NCBI RefSeq assembly: GCF_020497125.1
Contig: NC_059075.1
Coordinates: forward strand, 39,468,003 to 39,532,002
Length of the DNA: 64,000 bases
Direction of reading: 5' to 3'
Source: Mauremys mutica
Lineage: Eukaryota > Chordata > Testudines > Geoemydidae
Part shown: positions 1-11,167 of the stretch, in pieces
Numbering within the stretch: position 1 is the stretch's first letter
How the letters are laid out: every line of letters starts with the position of its first letter
Position numbers and translations under genes: made by a program
The notes under the pieces: model-generated
Databases searched by the model: none
Told to the model about the DNA's origin: nothing
The model's input: only the letters and a program-made list of their open reading frames with translations

Positions 1-372
1 TGGAGTAATTTCATTTATAATTTTTGTTGTTGGTGGTCTAACTGATTTAATGATGTCCCAGAAGTATGAGGCAATATTAGCATGATTGGCTGCAAAACTG
101 AGGTTGTGGCTGTCTTTTGGCAGCTCATTAGTGGCAATGCTGGGCAGACACACTCTCTGGATCTCTTTCTCTTCTCTTTATCTGCTGATTGGCTGGGGAA
201 AGAGGGACTGGCCAAGTGGGAGAATGTTAAAAGTGTAAAAATTGTGTGTGAACTTGTATTAGAGAAGAAGCCAATTTTGTGATAAATGTGATCATTTGCT
301 AAGAAAAAGTTTCTATACCATTATCGCCAGTGCTTTGGGGTTTGGTTTAGAGGATGCAGGACAAGATTCACT
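1..372. other. unique sequence, no feature seen
   Basis: No repeat, motif or convincing open frame was recognised. Two overlapping short frames near 15-282 lie on opposite strands, have no homology I recognise and look like chance. Confidence 0.5.
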
Positions 373-579
373 GGTTCTCAAACTTTTGTACTGGTGACCC
401 CCTTCACACAGCAAGCCTCTGAGTGTGACCCACCTAAATTAAAAAACACTTTTTAATATATTTAACACCATTATACATGCTGGAGGCAAAGCGAGGTTTG
501 AGGTGGAAGCTGACAGTTCGTTACCCCCCATGTAATAACCCCACGACCCCCAGGAGTCCCGACCCCCAGTTTGAGAACC
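373..579. mobile_element. hAT-like MITE, about 207 bp
   Basis: The ends are inverted repeats: GGTTCTCAAAC at 373 and GTTTGAGAACC at 569-579. The interior has the phrases 'gtgacccccttcacacagc' and 'gacccccagtttgagaac', which I recognise from a common reptile non-autonomous DNA transposon. It has no coding capacity. No clean 8-bp target duplication is visible, so placement in hAT rests on the style of the ends. Confidence 0.7.
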
Positions 580-738
580 TTTGGGTTAGCCTGTAGTATA
601 ATTATTTACTTGAAATGACTTGAAACCATCAATTTGTGCACATAGCTAACTTATATAGTCACACAAATTTATCAGTTTTCGTTACTCCTTCTCCCCTATT
701 ATTTGTTACAATCTAATTTAAGACAAGATGCCTGAAGT

Positions 739-860
739 GAGTGTAAGTTCCTAGGGGTATGAATTGTGTTCTCTTAGATGTCTGAGACTGTACAGCACCC
801 AGCACTAAGTGGCCCTGATACCAACTGAGGCATTTGGGAGCTAACAATAAAAATGATAAA
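739..860 (+). repeat. ancient L2/CORE-SINE-type 3' tail
   Basis: The stretch 'gtacagcacccagcac' followed by 'ggccctgata' and an AATAAA-like A-rich end matches the tail of an old amniote LINE/SINE. A better-preserved copy lies at 17525-17655 and reverse copies at 21836-21906 and 9990-10100. It is diverged and truncated. Confidence 0.5.
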
Positions 861-2724
861 ACATAACAGTAGTCTGGATTCAGAGTTCTCCACTTCCTGT
901 CCTAAACTTTTGCATAATGTTTCTGTTCCCCATTAAATAGAGGGTGCATCCCACCCCAAAAGTAACTGTATGTAAGTGGTGGTATGTAAGTCTCGATAAA
1001 TGAAGGGATAGCGTTTCTCCTCCACTTTTAATCTTAGGCTTTTTTTAAACTGCATTTTCTTGGAATACTGTAGGATCTTCTTATCTGGGCTGATCCCTGC
1101 TTATGCACCAGTTGCTTTCCAGATGTGCAACGGCTGAGGGCAGACAGGCAGTTAGGGAAAACACATAAGAAGGGAAGAAGCAATTCCAATTGTCTATCCC
1201 AAACCCTTTCCCTGACTTGAGATTTGAAACAAATCGTTATTTCCAGACCTGACTTGGCCTGACCACCAGGGAGCCATTGCAGAGGATCCCCTGCAACTCT
1301 AGCTAGAGATCTGTCTGTGACTGTGCCAAAGATTGCCCACTGAAGTCTGACCCAATGACAGACAAGGCAAAGTCAGGTCCAAGCTCGCTAGGAACTGGAC
1401 AACTTCCGCAGAAAAAATAGACCCAACTCTTCATCCCAAAAATCAGGCAAGAGACACAGATGTGCAGACCTGCACCCAGATGAGCAGCACACCACACGCA
1501 CATATCCACATGCACCCTCTTATTTCTCTCAGAAAGAATGAAAGACGATACTGTTCATCTATGAGCCATAGGCAAATTTGGGACTGAATTTTATGGGTTA
1601 GCATTTCCTTTTCCATTTCCCCACAGCCTTCCTTGATATCAGTTCTACCAGAATCCCCTCACTGATTCATTTTAAAAAGCAAAGTTTAACGTCCCTGGTT
1701 CTCTTTCCCTCAAAGCTTCTGACTCTTTGTTATTCCACATGGACATACACGGCACTGAGGCAGGTTCCCCCAAGCCACTACCTTCCACAAGCTGCATGTC
1801 ACAGAAGTCAAAGCAGACAGAGCAGAAACCAGCCAGAGAAGCAGCAGCACCAAGTCAGATGGACGGTTCTGTAAAGAGGGCTCCCCCTAGTCACATTACG
1901 ATGGATGGTGCTTCCTGTGACCTTCAGGATGCCACTTCAGCTCCCTCCAAAGAGACTTAAGCAGCCTCTCTGCTATTAAGCTGTTCCTTCATTTGTCAAC
2001 AGAAAAGCTGCTAAATTGCTACCCTGAGCAAATTTACATAGAAATTACCAATGATACTCTGTAAACAGCACGGAGAATTACAGCAGAGAACCACCCAGCA
2101 ATAGCACTCCTGGGTTACACTGCCTTTGGAGCAGAGAAAGCGGGGGACAAAATGATGAACAGGAAAAAGCACTGGGCCGGGGCAGCCGTCAGCCTCTGTG
2201 AGCTCCTTCTGGGCTCTTGGCGATCACTTGCTTTAGCCCCTTACCTAACACAATCTGCCGGGGGAGGTGTGGAAGGAGGTCTGAGCTATTTTGGGTTTCT
2301 ATTACAAAGTGTTCTGGAGTTCTCTTTGAACACCATCCCAAGGTTGCCCCATAACCTTTGTGTGCAGCCTGCAGAGGGGGCAGAGGCCCATCCCACCTAA
2401 CAGAATGGTGTTTGGGTTTTCGGTCCACAACCCTCTGCACTGTATTCCTCTGCCCCCATAAAGAGTCCACAAGGTCACCTCTCGCCTGCACACCTGCAAG
2501 TTAGATGTGAGGGACCTCCCTTGGACCACCTATCTGCTCAGAGTTCTTCCCACACCCAGATCCCTTTCTCCATTCCCATTGGGTTACCTGCCTTCTGACA
2601 CACCTTTGCTGCTTTGCATAGGACTGCTGCCTCAAGCTTTTCATCTTGTGCTCTCTCCCCAGAGCACTTGTTGTGATTATGGGATGGTGTTACTTAATGG
2701 GAAAGCCAAATTTTGGCAATTAAT
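861..2724. other. unique sequence, no confident feature
   Basis: No recognisable repeat was found. A 77-codon frame at 1727-1960 (+) is hydrophilic and begins after a pyrimidine-rich stretch, but no splice or polyadenylation context supports it. Other short frames at 2152-2734 overlap each other on both strands and are treated as chance. Confidence 0.45.
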
Positions 2725-3148
2725 TGATCTTTGACTATTAGCGGTAAATATGCCCAATGGCCTTTGATGGGACGTTAGGTGGGATGGGATCTGAGTTACT
2801 ACAGAGAATTCTTTCCTGGGTGTCTGGCTGGTGAGTCTTGCCCACATGCTCAGGGTTTAGCTGATCGCCATATTTGGAGTCGGGAAGGAATTTTCCTCCA
2901 GCGCAGATTGGCAGAGGCCCTGGGGGTTTTTCTCCTTCCTCTGCAGCGTGGGGCACAGGTCACTTGCTGGAGGATTCTCTGCACCTTGAGGTCTTTAAAC
3001 CATGATTTGAGGACTTCAATAGCTCAGACAAAGGTTAGAGGTTTGATACAGGAGTGAGTAGGTGAGATTCTGCGGCCTGCATTGTGCAGGAGGTCAGACT
3101 AGACGATCACAACGGTCCCTTCTGAACTTAAAGTCTATGACTCTATGT
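2725..3148 (+). mobile_element. CR1 LINE 3' untranslated end
   Basis: The text runs through 'gggaaggaattttcctccag', 'ttgcctgcattgtgcagg'-like sequence and 'aggtcagactagacgatc', and ends in 'agtctatgactctatg', a short 3' repeat of the kind that closes CR1 copies. Only the 3' untranslated part is left and no reverse-transcriptase codons remain. The 5' edge is uncertain by tens of bases. The next insertion, an R2-like LINE tail, begins within about 70 bases of its 3' end. Confidence 0.7.
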
Positions 3149-3218
3149 CTAATGTCAAAGTAGAATGAAATGCAGTCTTTCTGCCTAGCCACTTTATAAA
3201 GCACCAGCAACTGTAGTA

Positions 3219-3434
3219 ATGAGAGCCCAGGGCTACCAGGTCCAGATACACGCCCTGATCGTGGGAGCCCTGGGCGCATGGGACCCCCACAAAGGGCAGG
3301 TACTGAGAGCGTGCGGAGTTGGTCGACGCTACGCCCAGCTCATGAGAGAGCTCATGGTATCCGACACCATCAGGTGGTCCAGAGACATCTACACAGAACA
3401 CATCATGGGACACCACCAGTACCAGGTCGAGTAA
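3219..3434 (+). pseudogene. C-terminal fragment of an R2/NeSL-like LINE polyprotein
   Basis: An open frame of 71 residues ends in TAA at 3432. It carries the blocks GALGAWDP (about residues 17-24) and SDTIRWSRDIYTEHIMG (about 48-64) followed by H.QY. I associate these with the extreme C-terminus of non-LTR retrotransposon proteins that use a restriction-like endonuclease (R2, NeSL and relatives). The upstream reverse-transcriptase and endonuclease domains are absent, as expected for a 5'-truncated insertion. The ATG at 3219 is internal and not a real start. The assignment to R2/NeSL is from memory of the motif; any other LINE clade with a similar tail is the alternative. Confidence 0.55.
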
Positions 3435-3778
3435 CTGGGAAAGCTGATCAGGGAAATAATCCACATCCTTCCCTGATGAACCGAGGGACGCACCCCACCC
3501 ATGTACTTATTCTCTACACCATTACTGACTTGGATTCTTAATACATTCCATGGGTGGCATACCCAAGCCCATTATCCACTGATGCTTTAAAAACTCCCAC
3601 ACCCCAATCTGGATCTATGCTGGTTATGTGATATGTATGTACCTCGTGAACCTTGTAACCGATGCTTGCAATCCCCCATAATCCAAGCCCAGCCCCAGAT
3701 GTACAGTACTTTCCCTCTTAACTTGTGTAAATTTGATTTTAAACATTAACTTTAATAAATTTTTTATATCTTGACTAA
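3435..3778 (+). mobile_element. 3' untranslated region of the R2-like LINE
   Basis: This follows the stop codon of the preceding coding remnant without a break. It contains 'ccttgtaaccgatgcttgc' and 'cccagatgtacagtacttt', and closes with AATAAA inside 'ctttaataaattttttat' near 3752-3768. Together with 3219-3434 it is one 5'-truncated copy. No target duplication was found. Confidence 0.5.
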
Positions 3779-5108
3779 ACTTCTGTCCAAAAAGCTCAAG
3801 TGATCATTAACACAAGATAGGCCCAACATGACTTCCTGTTATCACAAGGATAGGAATTGTAGGAATTAATAGGAATGTTTCTTTTACAATGGAAGTGGTG
3901 TCCTGGAGCTGTGAGCTGATTTAGCAAGCCCCTGCACAGTAACTGTCAAGGCCAAGGCATTATTGTAAATCATTATAGCATTATTCATAAGAGTCAGGGG
4001 AACAGCATCAGGCCCTGACATAATGTAAAAGCACTACCCTTTAGCCAGTTAGAGAATCAGCATTGAAGGACTCGGAAGGGAGGCCAGTCCAGCCTTCCTC
4101 AGATAGAAGGGTCGTGGCTGTGATAGCTGGGTAAGGGGGGTTTAGTACATTATAGTGGAATAGGGAAAAGAGACTCCTCAAAGCCTTTGAAAAATAGATG
4201 GAAGCTCCCACTCTGCTTTTCTGCGAGGTGGGAAGAGGGGTGTGTGTATATGAGAGAGCGAGCATGCGTGAGCAAACACACACATCAGGGCAAAGATTAT
4301 CCTGTGTTCAGCACACACTCCTGGCATGAAATTGCTGTCCAGAGTAGGGAAAAAAATTCTATTTCAAATAATGATCAAAGCTATCATGCAGGAATGAGTG
4401 GTTTCCCATTCTTAAAGCAAACAGCTAGCTAGTATTTATTCCACAATATAGACAAAACTTTGCCTTCTGTCAGGGGGAAGAGGATAAATTGTTTTCCCAT
4501 AATGATGTTTTCTTTTCAATCAATTTCCCATCAAGCTTGATTTAAGCGGATGCCATATCAGAACCTCAGGCGGGAGGCAGAAATCTAGGACAGTCCCCCA
4601 ACCAAAGGTGAAAACTGCGAGGCAGGCAAACCTGCAGAGTTCAGTCTAAATGCCAGCACTTCACACGCAGTCATTTGCACACTCCTCTCCTTCCTCCTTT
4701 TCAAACAGAAAGCTCTGCAGCAACTGGGCCAGCAATGAAAAGAATGAAACAGGTCAGAGAACAGGGAATACTAGGTAGAGCTGTATCCTGAAGTGCACAA
4801 AGCATTCCTCAGGGATAGATATACAGTAATATAGTATAGTAGTGATACCTTAAGGCTGAAATTTACATGTGTGTGTACACACACACACACACACAGTGTG
4901 GATACATGTATTTCAACCTGTAAAGTGCTATATAAATACTATTATCTTATTAGTAATATGTATAACCATTAAACCTAGATGGTATATCTTTGTGCAGATG
5001 CAGTCTTTAGTTAGTAATTTCCCCTCTAAGTAACTGCTAGAGAGAGTAATTACACTTAGTAGAACCCATGATTTCTAAGAAAAGGAATATAGGGCATGTG
5101 TGTGAAAA
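3779..5108. other. unique sequence with one dinucleotide run
   Basis: No gene or interspersed repeat was recognised apart from the TG/AC run at 4869-4895. Short frames at 4041-4432 lie opposite each other and lack support. Confidence 0.45.
4869..4895. repeat. (TG)n(AC)n microsatellite
   Basis: A short TG run passes directly into about ten AC units, giving a self-complementary alternating purine-pyrimidine stretch. Confidence 0.9.
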
Positions 5109-5411
5109 CTTATGGTATGTCTACACAGGAATAAAAAAAACCCTGCAGCTGGCCCAGGTCACCTGACTTGGGCTCGTGGGGTTCAGGCTCTGGAGTTGAA
5201 AAATTGCTTGTAGACATTCGGGCTTGGACTAGAGCCTGAGCTCTGGGACCCTGCAAGGGTGCAGGGTCCCAGAGCTCACGCTCCAGCCCAAGCCTGAATG
5301 TCTATACATCAGTTTTTAGCCCTGCAGCCTGAGCCCTGCAAGCCTAAGTCAGCTGACCCAGGCCTGCAGTAGCTGTGCCGCAGGGCCTTTATCCTCATGT
5401 AGATATACCCA
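5109..5411. mobile_element. palindromic hAT-like MITE (GTCTACAC family)
   Basis: The two halves are near reverse complements. 'ggtatgtctacac' at the left pairs with 'gtagatatacc' at the right, 'gggttcaggctctgg' pairs with 'ctgcagcctgagccctg', and the centre folds as 'gggaccctgcaagggtgcag'. The element is non-coding. A truncated relative lies at 32220-32475. No exact 8-bp duplication was identified. Confidence 0.75.
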
Positions 5412-5589
5412 CAGAGGCTGCTCCCAGGGCGTTAAGGGCACTCAGAACCTTGCAGAGTCAGGAATAGCTTTGAATTCAAAAATAATTTTGCCTCATTAAA
5501 AGGATCTGTTTCCTGGGGATTCAGGTAGGCAGACGGGCTGGGAATATTACAATGGTTTCTGGGTTCAATCAGTTTGGAATAGATCCTGT

Positions 5590-5760
5590 AGAAATGGTGC
5601 TATTTTTTTCTTTTATTGTACCAAGGTCTGTGGGTGAAAGAGAGAAGCTTTCAAGCTACACAGAGCTCTACTTCTACAGAAGTTGGTCCAAAAAAAGATA
5701 CTACCTCAGCCAGTCTGTCTCGCCAATATCCTGGGGCTAACACGGCTACAGCAACACCGC
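5590..5760 (+). repeat. unclassified reptile repeat fragment
   Basis: The phrase 'agaagttggtccaaaaaaag' followed by 'atactacctcagcc' and 'aacacggctacagcaaca' recurs in reptile genomes as I remember them. It may be the tail of a Penelope-like or other LINE. Upstream, 'gaaagagagaagctttcaag' is part of the same block. Class is uncertain. Confidence 0.4.
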
Positions 5761-7609
5761 TTTTTAAAAAAACAAACATTAACCAAACATTTTTAAGCCT
5801 TGGAAAGGTTCTGGCAGGTTGGCTAATCTTCAGGATGAAGGCTCAGGGTGGGTCTGAAATTATCTGAATCAGATCATTCAGTCCTAAAATATTAATCAGC
5901 TCTTAATTGATGCTGAATGATAGAGAGACAGAGGTATCCCATTCCTTCTCTCCTTATCCTCTCCCCACCGCACCCCTGGATACAAGTGGCTCCCGTATAA
6001 GTAAATAAGAGTTACTCATAACTCATGGGCTCATAATTATGCTCATGATGTTACATCTGAAGAAAGAAAAGGGAATTTAAACAATAAAGACAGTAGTTGT
6101 GTCTTGCTGACTGAGGGTTTGCATTCTGATCAGTAGCTGCCACATAGCGCAGTACTTTAAATGTCTGAGCATGATGATTTCCTCACAGCAGTGCAATAAG
6201 CCCCAGCAAATGGCTCTGCTATATTCCTAAGGAGGCATCAGAGGAACTTCCCAAGCAAGATCCACAGCAACTGAAGCGTTAGTTAAGCAAAGGTTAATGG
6301 CCACTTACCACAAAGATGTTCCAGTTTCCTGGCCTTACTTCTCTCATTACTCATCCACAGGCACAACACACCGAGCAACAGCAACAGTGTTATTGACACC
6401 GAAAGTGAGAAACAACAAGGGATCCCACACCACCTGATGACTCAGCTCAGTGTCATAGCTACCTACTGGGTGGCTGGGAAGTGAATGGGGAGAGTCAAAC
6501 TCCCCTCTCTGCCATACCAAGGACAGCAATGAAAACTTGATGGAGGGCTGCATTTCAGTGGCCGGGGAAGTGATTATTCTGTGTGCAGAACTGTTCCCGA
6601 GAGTCGCGATTTCTGAATAAAATTAAGCCTCACCAGTCATGATCTCATGATAGGACTCTCAAATGTCAGAATTTCTTTCCCAGCCCTGGCACAAATGTGT
6701 TTCCAGTTAAATAGGAGTTACCCCATCCTAAACAAAGGAAAAGACAATGATAATTCATTTACATATCAGATAAACAAAACTATCAAGCTAACAAGTGGGG
6801 GCAAGAGACAGGGAGGCTACTCCCCAGCAGGGAAGAGAAACTTAATCTGAGATACTGTATAAAGAAGGGGGGAGGGTGCTGAAATAAGCAATTGAATCAA
6901 CTGAAAAGAAAAATCCTGACATTTGAGAGTTTTAAAAGTGAGGGTTAATTTTACATAGAAATCCTGTCAGCCACCCCAGTGCAGCCAGAGCTCCAGCTGT
7001 CAGCCCTGGGCAGCTGCTCTCCTGCCAGTCTGGGCAGTGGGAGAGGGGACCTCACTGCAGCCCTCCCAGGCTAAGGAGCAGAGGTGAGGCTGGGAGCTGC
7101 AGGGGGCTGAAGTGAGGAGGGTGAGGGCTGATGGGGAGCTGTATTGATGATGGGTTCTGAGCAGATGGGATGCATGCTGGGACGGTGAACTAAGGGCAGT
7201 GGGGGTTGATGGGGTAGGGGAATGAACAGATGTCTGTGGGGGTGATAATGGGCACTCGGGGGACTGAACTGAGGGGGAATGGGTCGGGAGAGAACTGATC
7301 TGGGACTAGAAGACAGGATTAATTGCTGGGCAGGAGATGGGCAAATGTGAGAGCTCATGCAGCAGGGGCCAAAGATCACCTTACCCAGTACATGTGGGAG
7401 TGTGGGCAACACTAATTGTTGCATGCACACACCCTGGGGCTGGGCAGGGGGAGTTCAAAAATCAAGAGATTGACCTAAAAACTATGTGTCATGATTTTGG
7501 GGTGCCAACTCATGATTTTTGTTCCTTTGATGTTGGCAATACTCTGTGTGTGTTAGTTAATTCACACTAAAAGTTTTCTGGGACCACTTTGGGATGAAAG
7601 TTCCCATAA
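5761..7609. other. mostly unique sequence, with a purine-rich patch
   Basis: 5761-6980 shows nothing recognisable. 6980-7340 is G-rich with recurrent 'gggggttgatgggg' and 'ctgaactgaggggg' phrases, possibly a decayed minisatellite or old transposon. 7440-7530 has two 'catgattttt(t)g'-like phrases seen in some reptile repeats. The 119-codon minus-strand frame over the G-rich patch has proline/serine-rich content and is judged an artefact of composition. Confidence 0.4.
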
Positions 7610-7805
7610 AAATGTAGGCCAAGATTTTCAAAAAGAGGTGTCTAAAGTCAGGTGCTCCTATACCCATATTTAGCTGCCTAAATCAGTGACCTGATTTTCA
7701 AAAGTGTTGAAGTCACTGAGAGCTGTAGGATGCTCACCACTTGAAAATCAGGCCACTTGGGTGCCTAAATGTGGATTCAGGAACCTAATGTTAGGTACCT
7801 ATATT
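7610..7805. repeat. degenerate palindromic amniote repeat
   Basis: 'ccaagattttcaaaa' near the start, 'cctgattttcaaaagtgttg' in the middle and 'cacttgaaaatcaggcc' later form an imperfect inverted structure. The 'gaagtcactgagagct' core resembles the 'gaagtcaatggga' core of similar repeats elsewhere in the window (16588, 37915, 60060, 60405, 62268). Confidence 0.5.
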
Positions 7806-8779
7806 CTTGGCTGTAGATATTATTATCTCATACAAAGAGCTACTATTATCCATCATAAATATGTGACATTTCAGAAACTGCATTCTACTAATTGGCCCAG
7901 CTCCTCAGACAGAGCTGAGACGTGCACAGCCCATCTCAGAAGCAGGAACACAAAGGTGGCGTTTGCGCTCATCTGAACTTAGACTACTCCTCTGGTGTAA
8001 TTACAGCAGCCAGTTACACTTGGAGCTGATCATGGTCCCAAGGGGCCACCTAGCAGTTGACAATCAAATGAGTGTAAGTGCGCCCCAGCTGTACCACCTT
8101 TACCTAGCCATAGTCCCCTACACTAGCAGCAGAGAGGGGGTTGTTGGTGTAAGAGCTGGTATGCTGGTTCCAAGCCAATAGAGGATCACTCCCTCACTGA
8201 AGTAGTCTCCCATGGTCATTTATGGCAGTTCTTAGGTCCCCCTAGCAGAGGTAGAAGCATGGTCACTGAGTTTATCCTAACAAATCCACCCAAGTCTATT
8301 AAATATATAATCAGAGTATATTTGTTTGCCTGTAAATTACCAATGCCACAGGCAACTGAGGTCACGTCTGCCCTTATTCTTCACCCTACCAAAATGAACC
8401 TTCTAGTGACACACATCAATGTGTTTCAACACTAGCAACTGAGGAGGACCCACAACTGACCATTGCTGTATTCAGAATTGTGGTTAGATACTAGCCCCAT
8501 TGACACCTATTGTTATAGCTGCTAGTCAGAGGTATAAACAAAGGGGATGGGTTTTACTTGAAGTCTTTGAACCTACTGCACGGACATTTTCCTATTCGTC
8601 TGCTGTGCTCCCATGGCCCGACAGCAGCCCTGATTCTCTAAACACTAACCACATCTTACACTTACAGGGTACTGTGAGAAGCGCCGCTCGCTGCCATAGC
8701 ATCCCCTGGCATTGCAGAATGGTGTTGGAGGGGTTTTTGTCTCTAGAGCCCTAGGTCGAATACTTTGGCCCTGTAATGG
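7806..8779. other. unique sequence, no confident feature
   Basis: No repeat was recognised. Near 8635-8670 'cactaacc' followed 18-25 bases later by 'cttacacttacag' imitates a splice branch and acceptor, but no donor or protein-like frame follows. Confidence 0.4.
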
Positions 8780-9260
8780 CTGCCTCTGTATTCATCTTCC
8801 ATTGTTCAGCCAGGTCACCTTTTAAGTTCAATCCGCTTCTGGGGTAACAAAAGTCCAACTAAATGAACAAACAAAACTTCCAAACAGTTCTTCTTCCCCT
8901 CTTTGACTATACTGAAGTTCCCTGCCCTGGCCTCTCCTCCCAGGCCCTATGGAGTTCTTCTGTTCTCATTAAGCAGAAAACTACATCCCAGGGCTTTTCC
9001 CCTGGAGACCTTTCTTCCTAAACAGGTTTCCCCATAGCTTCTCCTTGCTGGAGACTCTGGCAGTTATTGCAGGGCCTCCTACAGGAGCCTAACCTGCTCC
9101 CTATAAGTTCTCTTCAACCTGCCTTCACCAAGCCCTTCCCAGAGACATGGAGCTTTCTGCTTCCTTTTTCCTAAGCCTCCTCCCAAACTCAGTTGTCTTC
9201 TCTACCTATCTAGTCCGCTCTGACCCTTTCACAGCTGGCATCACTAGTTGTAATTAAGTC
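8780..9260. repeat. possible LTR-derived repeat
   Basis: The stretch including 'ttttcccctggagacctttc', 'gaagctaacctgctccc'-like text and 'gctctgaccctttcacagct' resembles a reptile LTR I half-recognise. No TG..CA ends, target duplication or internal viral genes are visible, so the call is weak and the edges approximate. Confidence 0.3.
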
Positions 9261-9319
9261 ACCAAATCAATATCAGCTGAGGGATAATGGCTATGTCATG
9301 CCCAAGGCCAGCCAGCCTA

Positions 9320-9985
9320 TGACAGGCACTATACATCTGAGGATAGCTACTTAATCAATACCCCTGTTAGGTAGGTATTAATGGTATTATCAATTTACAG
9401 ATAGGCACACAGGAGGTGGTTAAGTTACTTACCTCCAATATTTTACCCAGCCAGTCTGTCAGAGCAGGAAACAGAACCCAGGTATCCAGGGGTAAAAGTA
9501 ACATTCAACACTTACAGGTACAGAGGCTGGCTCCGGCCCCCAGAAGCGGCAGGGCCTCGGGTGGAAGGGGCTGGGCTGGGGGTCTGCATCCCCCAGCCAG
9601 CCCAACCGCGCTGCCTGGCCCACGCAGCCTGGGGCTCCAGCAGTGATTTAAAGGGCCCGGGGCTCTTGCTGCTGCTGCGGTAGTGGCAGCAGGAGACACG
9701 GGACATTTTAAATCGCTGGCCCTGGGGCAGCTGCTCCTTTTGCCCCCCTCCCGCCCCCTGTCAGCAGCCTGTGAGGGGCTAAAGGGGCAATGACGTCAAA
9801 GCACTGCCACTGCAGCGCTTTACGCAGGGTTCTTAAAGCACTGCTGCGGCAGCGCTTTAACACTGGCTGAGTACAGGCTGGTACCGGTGGCCACTTTTTA
9901 ATGGTATGCCGACCCGGCCCATACTGGCTTACTTTCACCTCTGCAGATATCTCTGCTCTAATTATTAATTTCACTCCCTCCCCTA
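9320..9985 (-). repeat. MIR-like SINE, split by a DNA transposon
   Basis: On the minus strand the order is a B-box-like 'ggttctgtttcctgctctg' and then the core and tail. On the plus strand this is seen as 'ttacagataggcacacagg', 'ggttaagttacttacc' and 'gcaggaaacagaacccagg'. The copy is interrupted at 9487-9943 and seems to resume at 9952 ('tctgctctaatt'). The outer ends are diverged. Confidence 0.55.
9487..9943. mobile_element. hAT-like non-autonomous element, 457 bp
   Basis: Terminal inverted repeats are CAGGGGTAAAAGTAA at the left and TTACTTTCACCTCTG at the right. The flanks form an 8-bp duplication with one mismatch: caggtatc (9479-9486) and cagatatc (9944-9951). The interior is GC-rich, with two 'gcactgc.gc(g/a)gc' blocks and a perfect TGACGTCA at 9791-9798. 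It has no transposase. It is inserted in a minus-strand SINE, so it is younger than that SINE. Confidence 0.8.
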
Positions 9986-9989
9986 AAAG

Positions 9990-10100
9990 CTCAAGTTACT
10001 GATACTCTAATTACATTTATCTGCAGCACCTACGAGTCCCATTTGTGGACTAGAACCCCACTGAGCTAGGCATGGTACAAACACAGAACAAAAAGTAAGG
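9990..10100 (-). repeat. ancient L2/CORE-SINE-type 3' tail, reverse copy
   Basis: 'gctaggcatggtacaaacac' and 'agaacaaaaagtaaggatg' are the reverse complement of the tail seen on the plus strand at 17525-17655. Confidence 0.5.
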
Positions 10101-10731
10101 ATGCACTTGCTGTCTTTAAATGGAGAGAAGATGTTGTGGAAGAGCTGGCCCAGAAAGGAAGTGTAAGAACTTTGGGAGTTTATTTAATCCCCTCAGCATG
10201 TTGCCTGAGCTCTCAGATTTCCTTCCCTGTGTCTTCTGTAAAGAAGGTAAACTGCTTTGCCATTACCTTTCAGCGCCCTCTGAATCCAAAATCACGACGC
10301 TATCTTCATGAAATGCATTGCAGAGGAACTCTCAGCATGAGATGCTCGCCCTGTGTCTATGGCTTTCAGGATCCTCCTCCCCTCCCCCCCCCCAGCCTTT
10401 TGGCAGCACTTTTCAATAATTGCCTCACGCTGTAACTTCAATGCTTCGGAAGGAGGGGAAGCAGTGTAGGAAGCAGCTTCTGTGTCGTGTATGCATACTT
10501 ACCATACCTGCACATAGTTATACGACACGGTACAAGTGCAGGGCACTGTCAGAGGAATGAGTATCTCAGCAATGTTCAAATTATCATGGCAGTGAGGTTA
10601 TTGGTCATATTCAGTACCTTTTTTTTGCAAATCTGATTAAAATAATCACATGTGTACATAGATTCTTTAATTCAAATTTGTCTCCAACCACACAACAATG
10701 TGTGTGTTTTTAAAAATGTATATTATACACA
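10101..10731. other. unique sequence, no confident feature
   Basis: A run of about ten C lies near 10384-10393. An inverted pair 'gtgtcgtgtat' / 'ttatacgacac' at about 10481-10530 could form a hairpin. Nothing else was recognised. Confidence 0.45.
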
Positions 10732-10752
10732 CATGCATGCATGCATGCATGC
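10732..10752. repeat. (CATG)n microsatellite
   Basis: About five CATG units follow a short ACAC run. Each unit is self-complementary. Confidence 0.9.
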
Positions 10753-10764
10753 GAAGCACTAGAT

Positions 10765-10850
10765 TTTCAGTGGGTCTATATCAATGTATTTCCACTGAAG
10801 TCAATAGAGATATGCCAATTGACAACAGATGAGCTCCTGACCCAAAATCC
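10765..10850. repeat. degenerate palindromic amniote repeat
   Basis: 'ccactgaagtcaatagag' sits beside 'gagctcctgacccaaaatcc'. This is the same core and end style as the copies at 16588, 37915, 60060 and 62268. Confidence 0.45.
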
Positions 10851-11167
10851 CTTTGCCCAACCCTAAAGTTGCAGCCATCTCTGGTAAGATATAAAGCAGC
10901 TGTTAAATGGCACACAGCCATGCTACCCAAAAGGTGTCTAGGACAGGTAATGAAGGAAAAACCTCATCTCAATGAAACAACAAGAGAAATATAGCAAATC
11001 AAAATGTACCCAAACTGGTCAGTACACCACAATTAATACCGAGTTTTGCAACACAACAGCAACAAATAGTTATGGGAATTTTAATGGTCACAAGACATGA
11101 GGACTTACTTCACTAACTTCTCATCATGAAAATGACACCTCTACCAGAACAGCACCTGCTAGCACCA
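10851..11167. other. unique sequence, no feature seen
   Basis: AT-rich, with no repeat or open frame of note. Confidence 0.45.

Noticed and set aside
1727..1960. 77-codon hydrophilic plus frame
   Set aside because: Length is within chance, with no homology I recognise and no flanking gene signals.
7071..7430. 119-codon proline/serine-rich minus frame
   Set aside because: It is opposite a G-rich, repeat-like patch and has no start context, domain or splice signal.
8635..8754. Acceptor-like sequence with branch-point match before a short frame
   Set aside because: The frame stops after about 29 codons, has no recognisable protein and no supporting donor upstream or polyadenylation signal nearby.
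10481..10530. Hairpin gtgtcgtgtat / ttatacgacac
   Set aside because: Single short inverted pair with an imperfect stem and no associated element or duplication.
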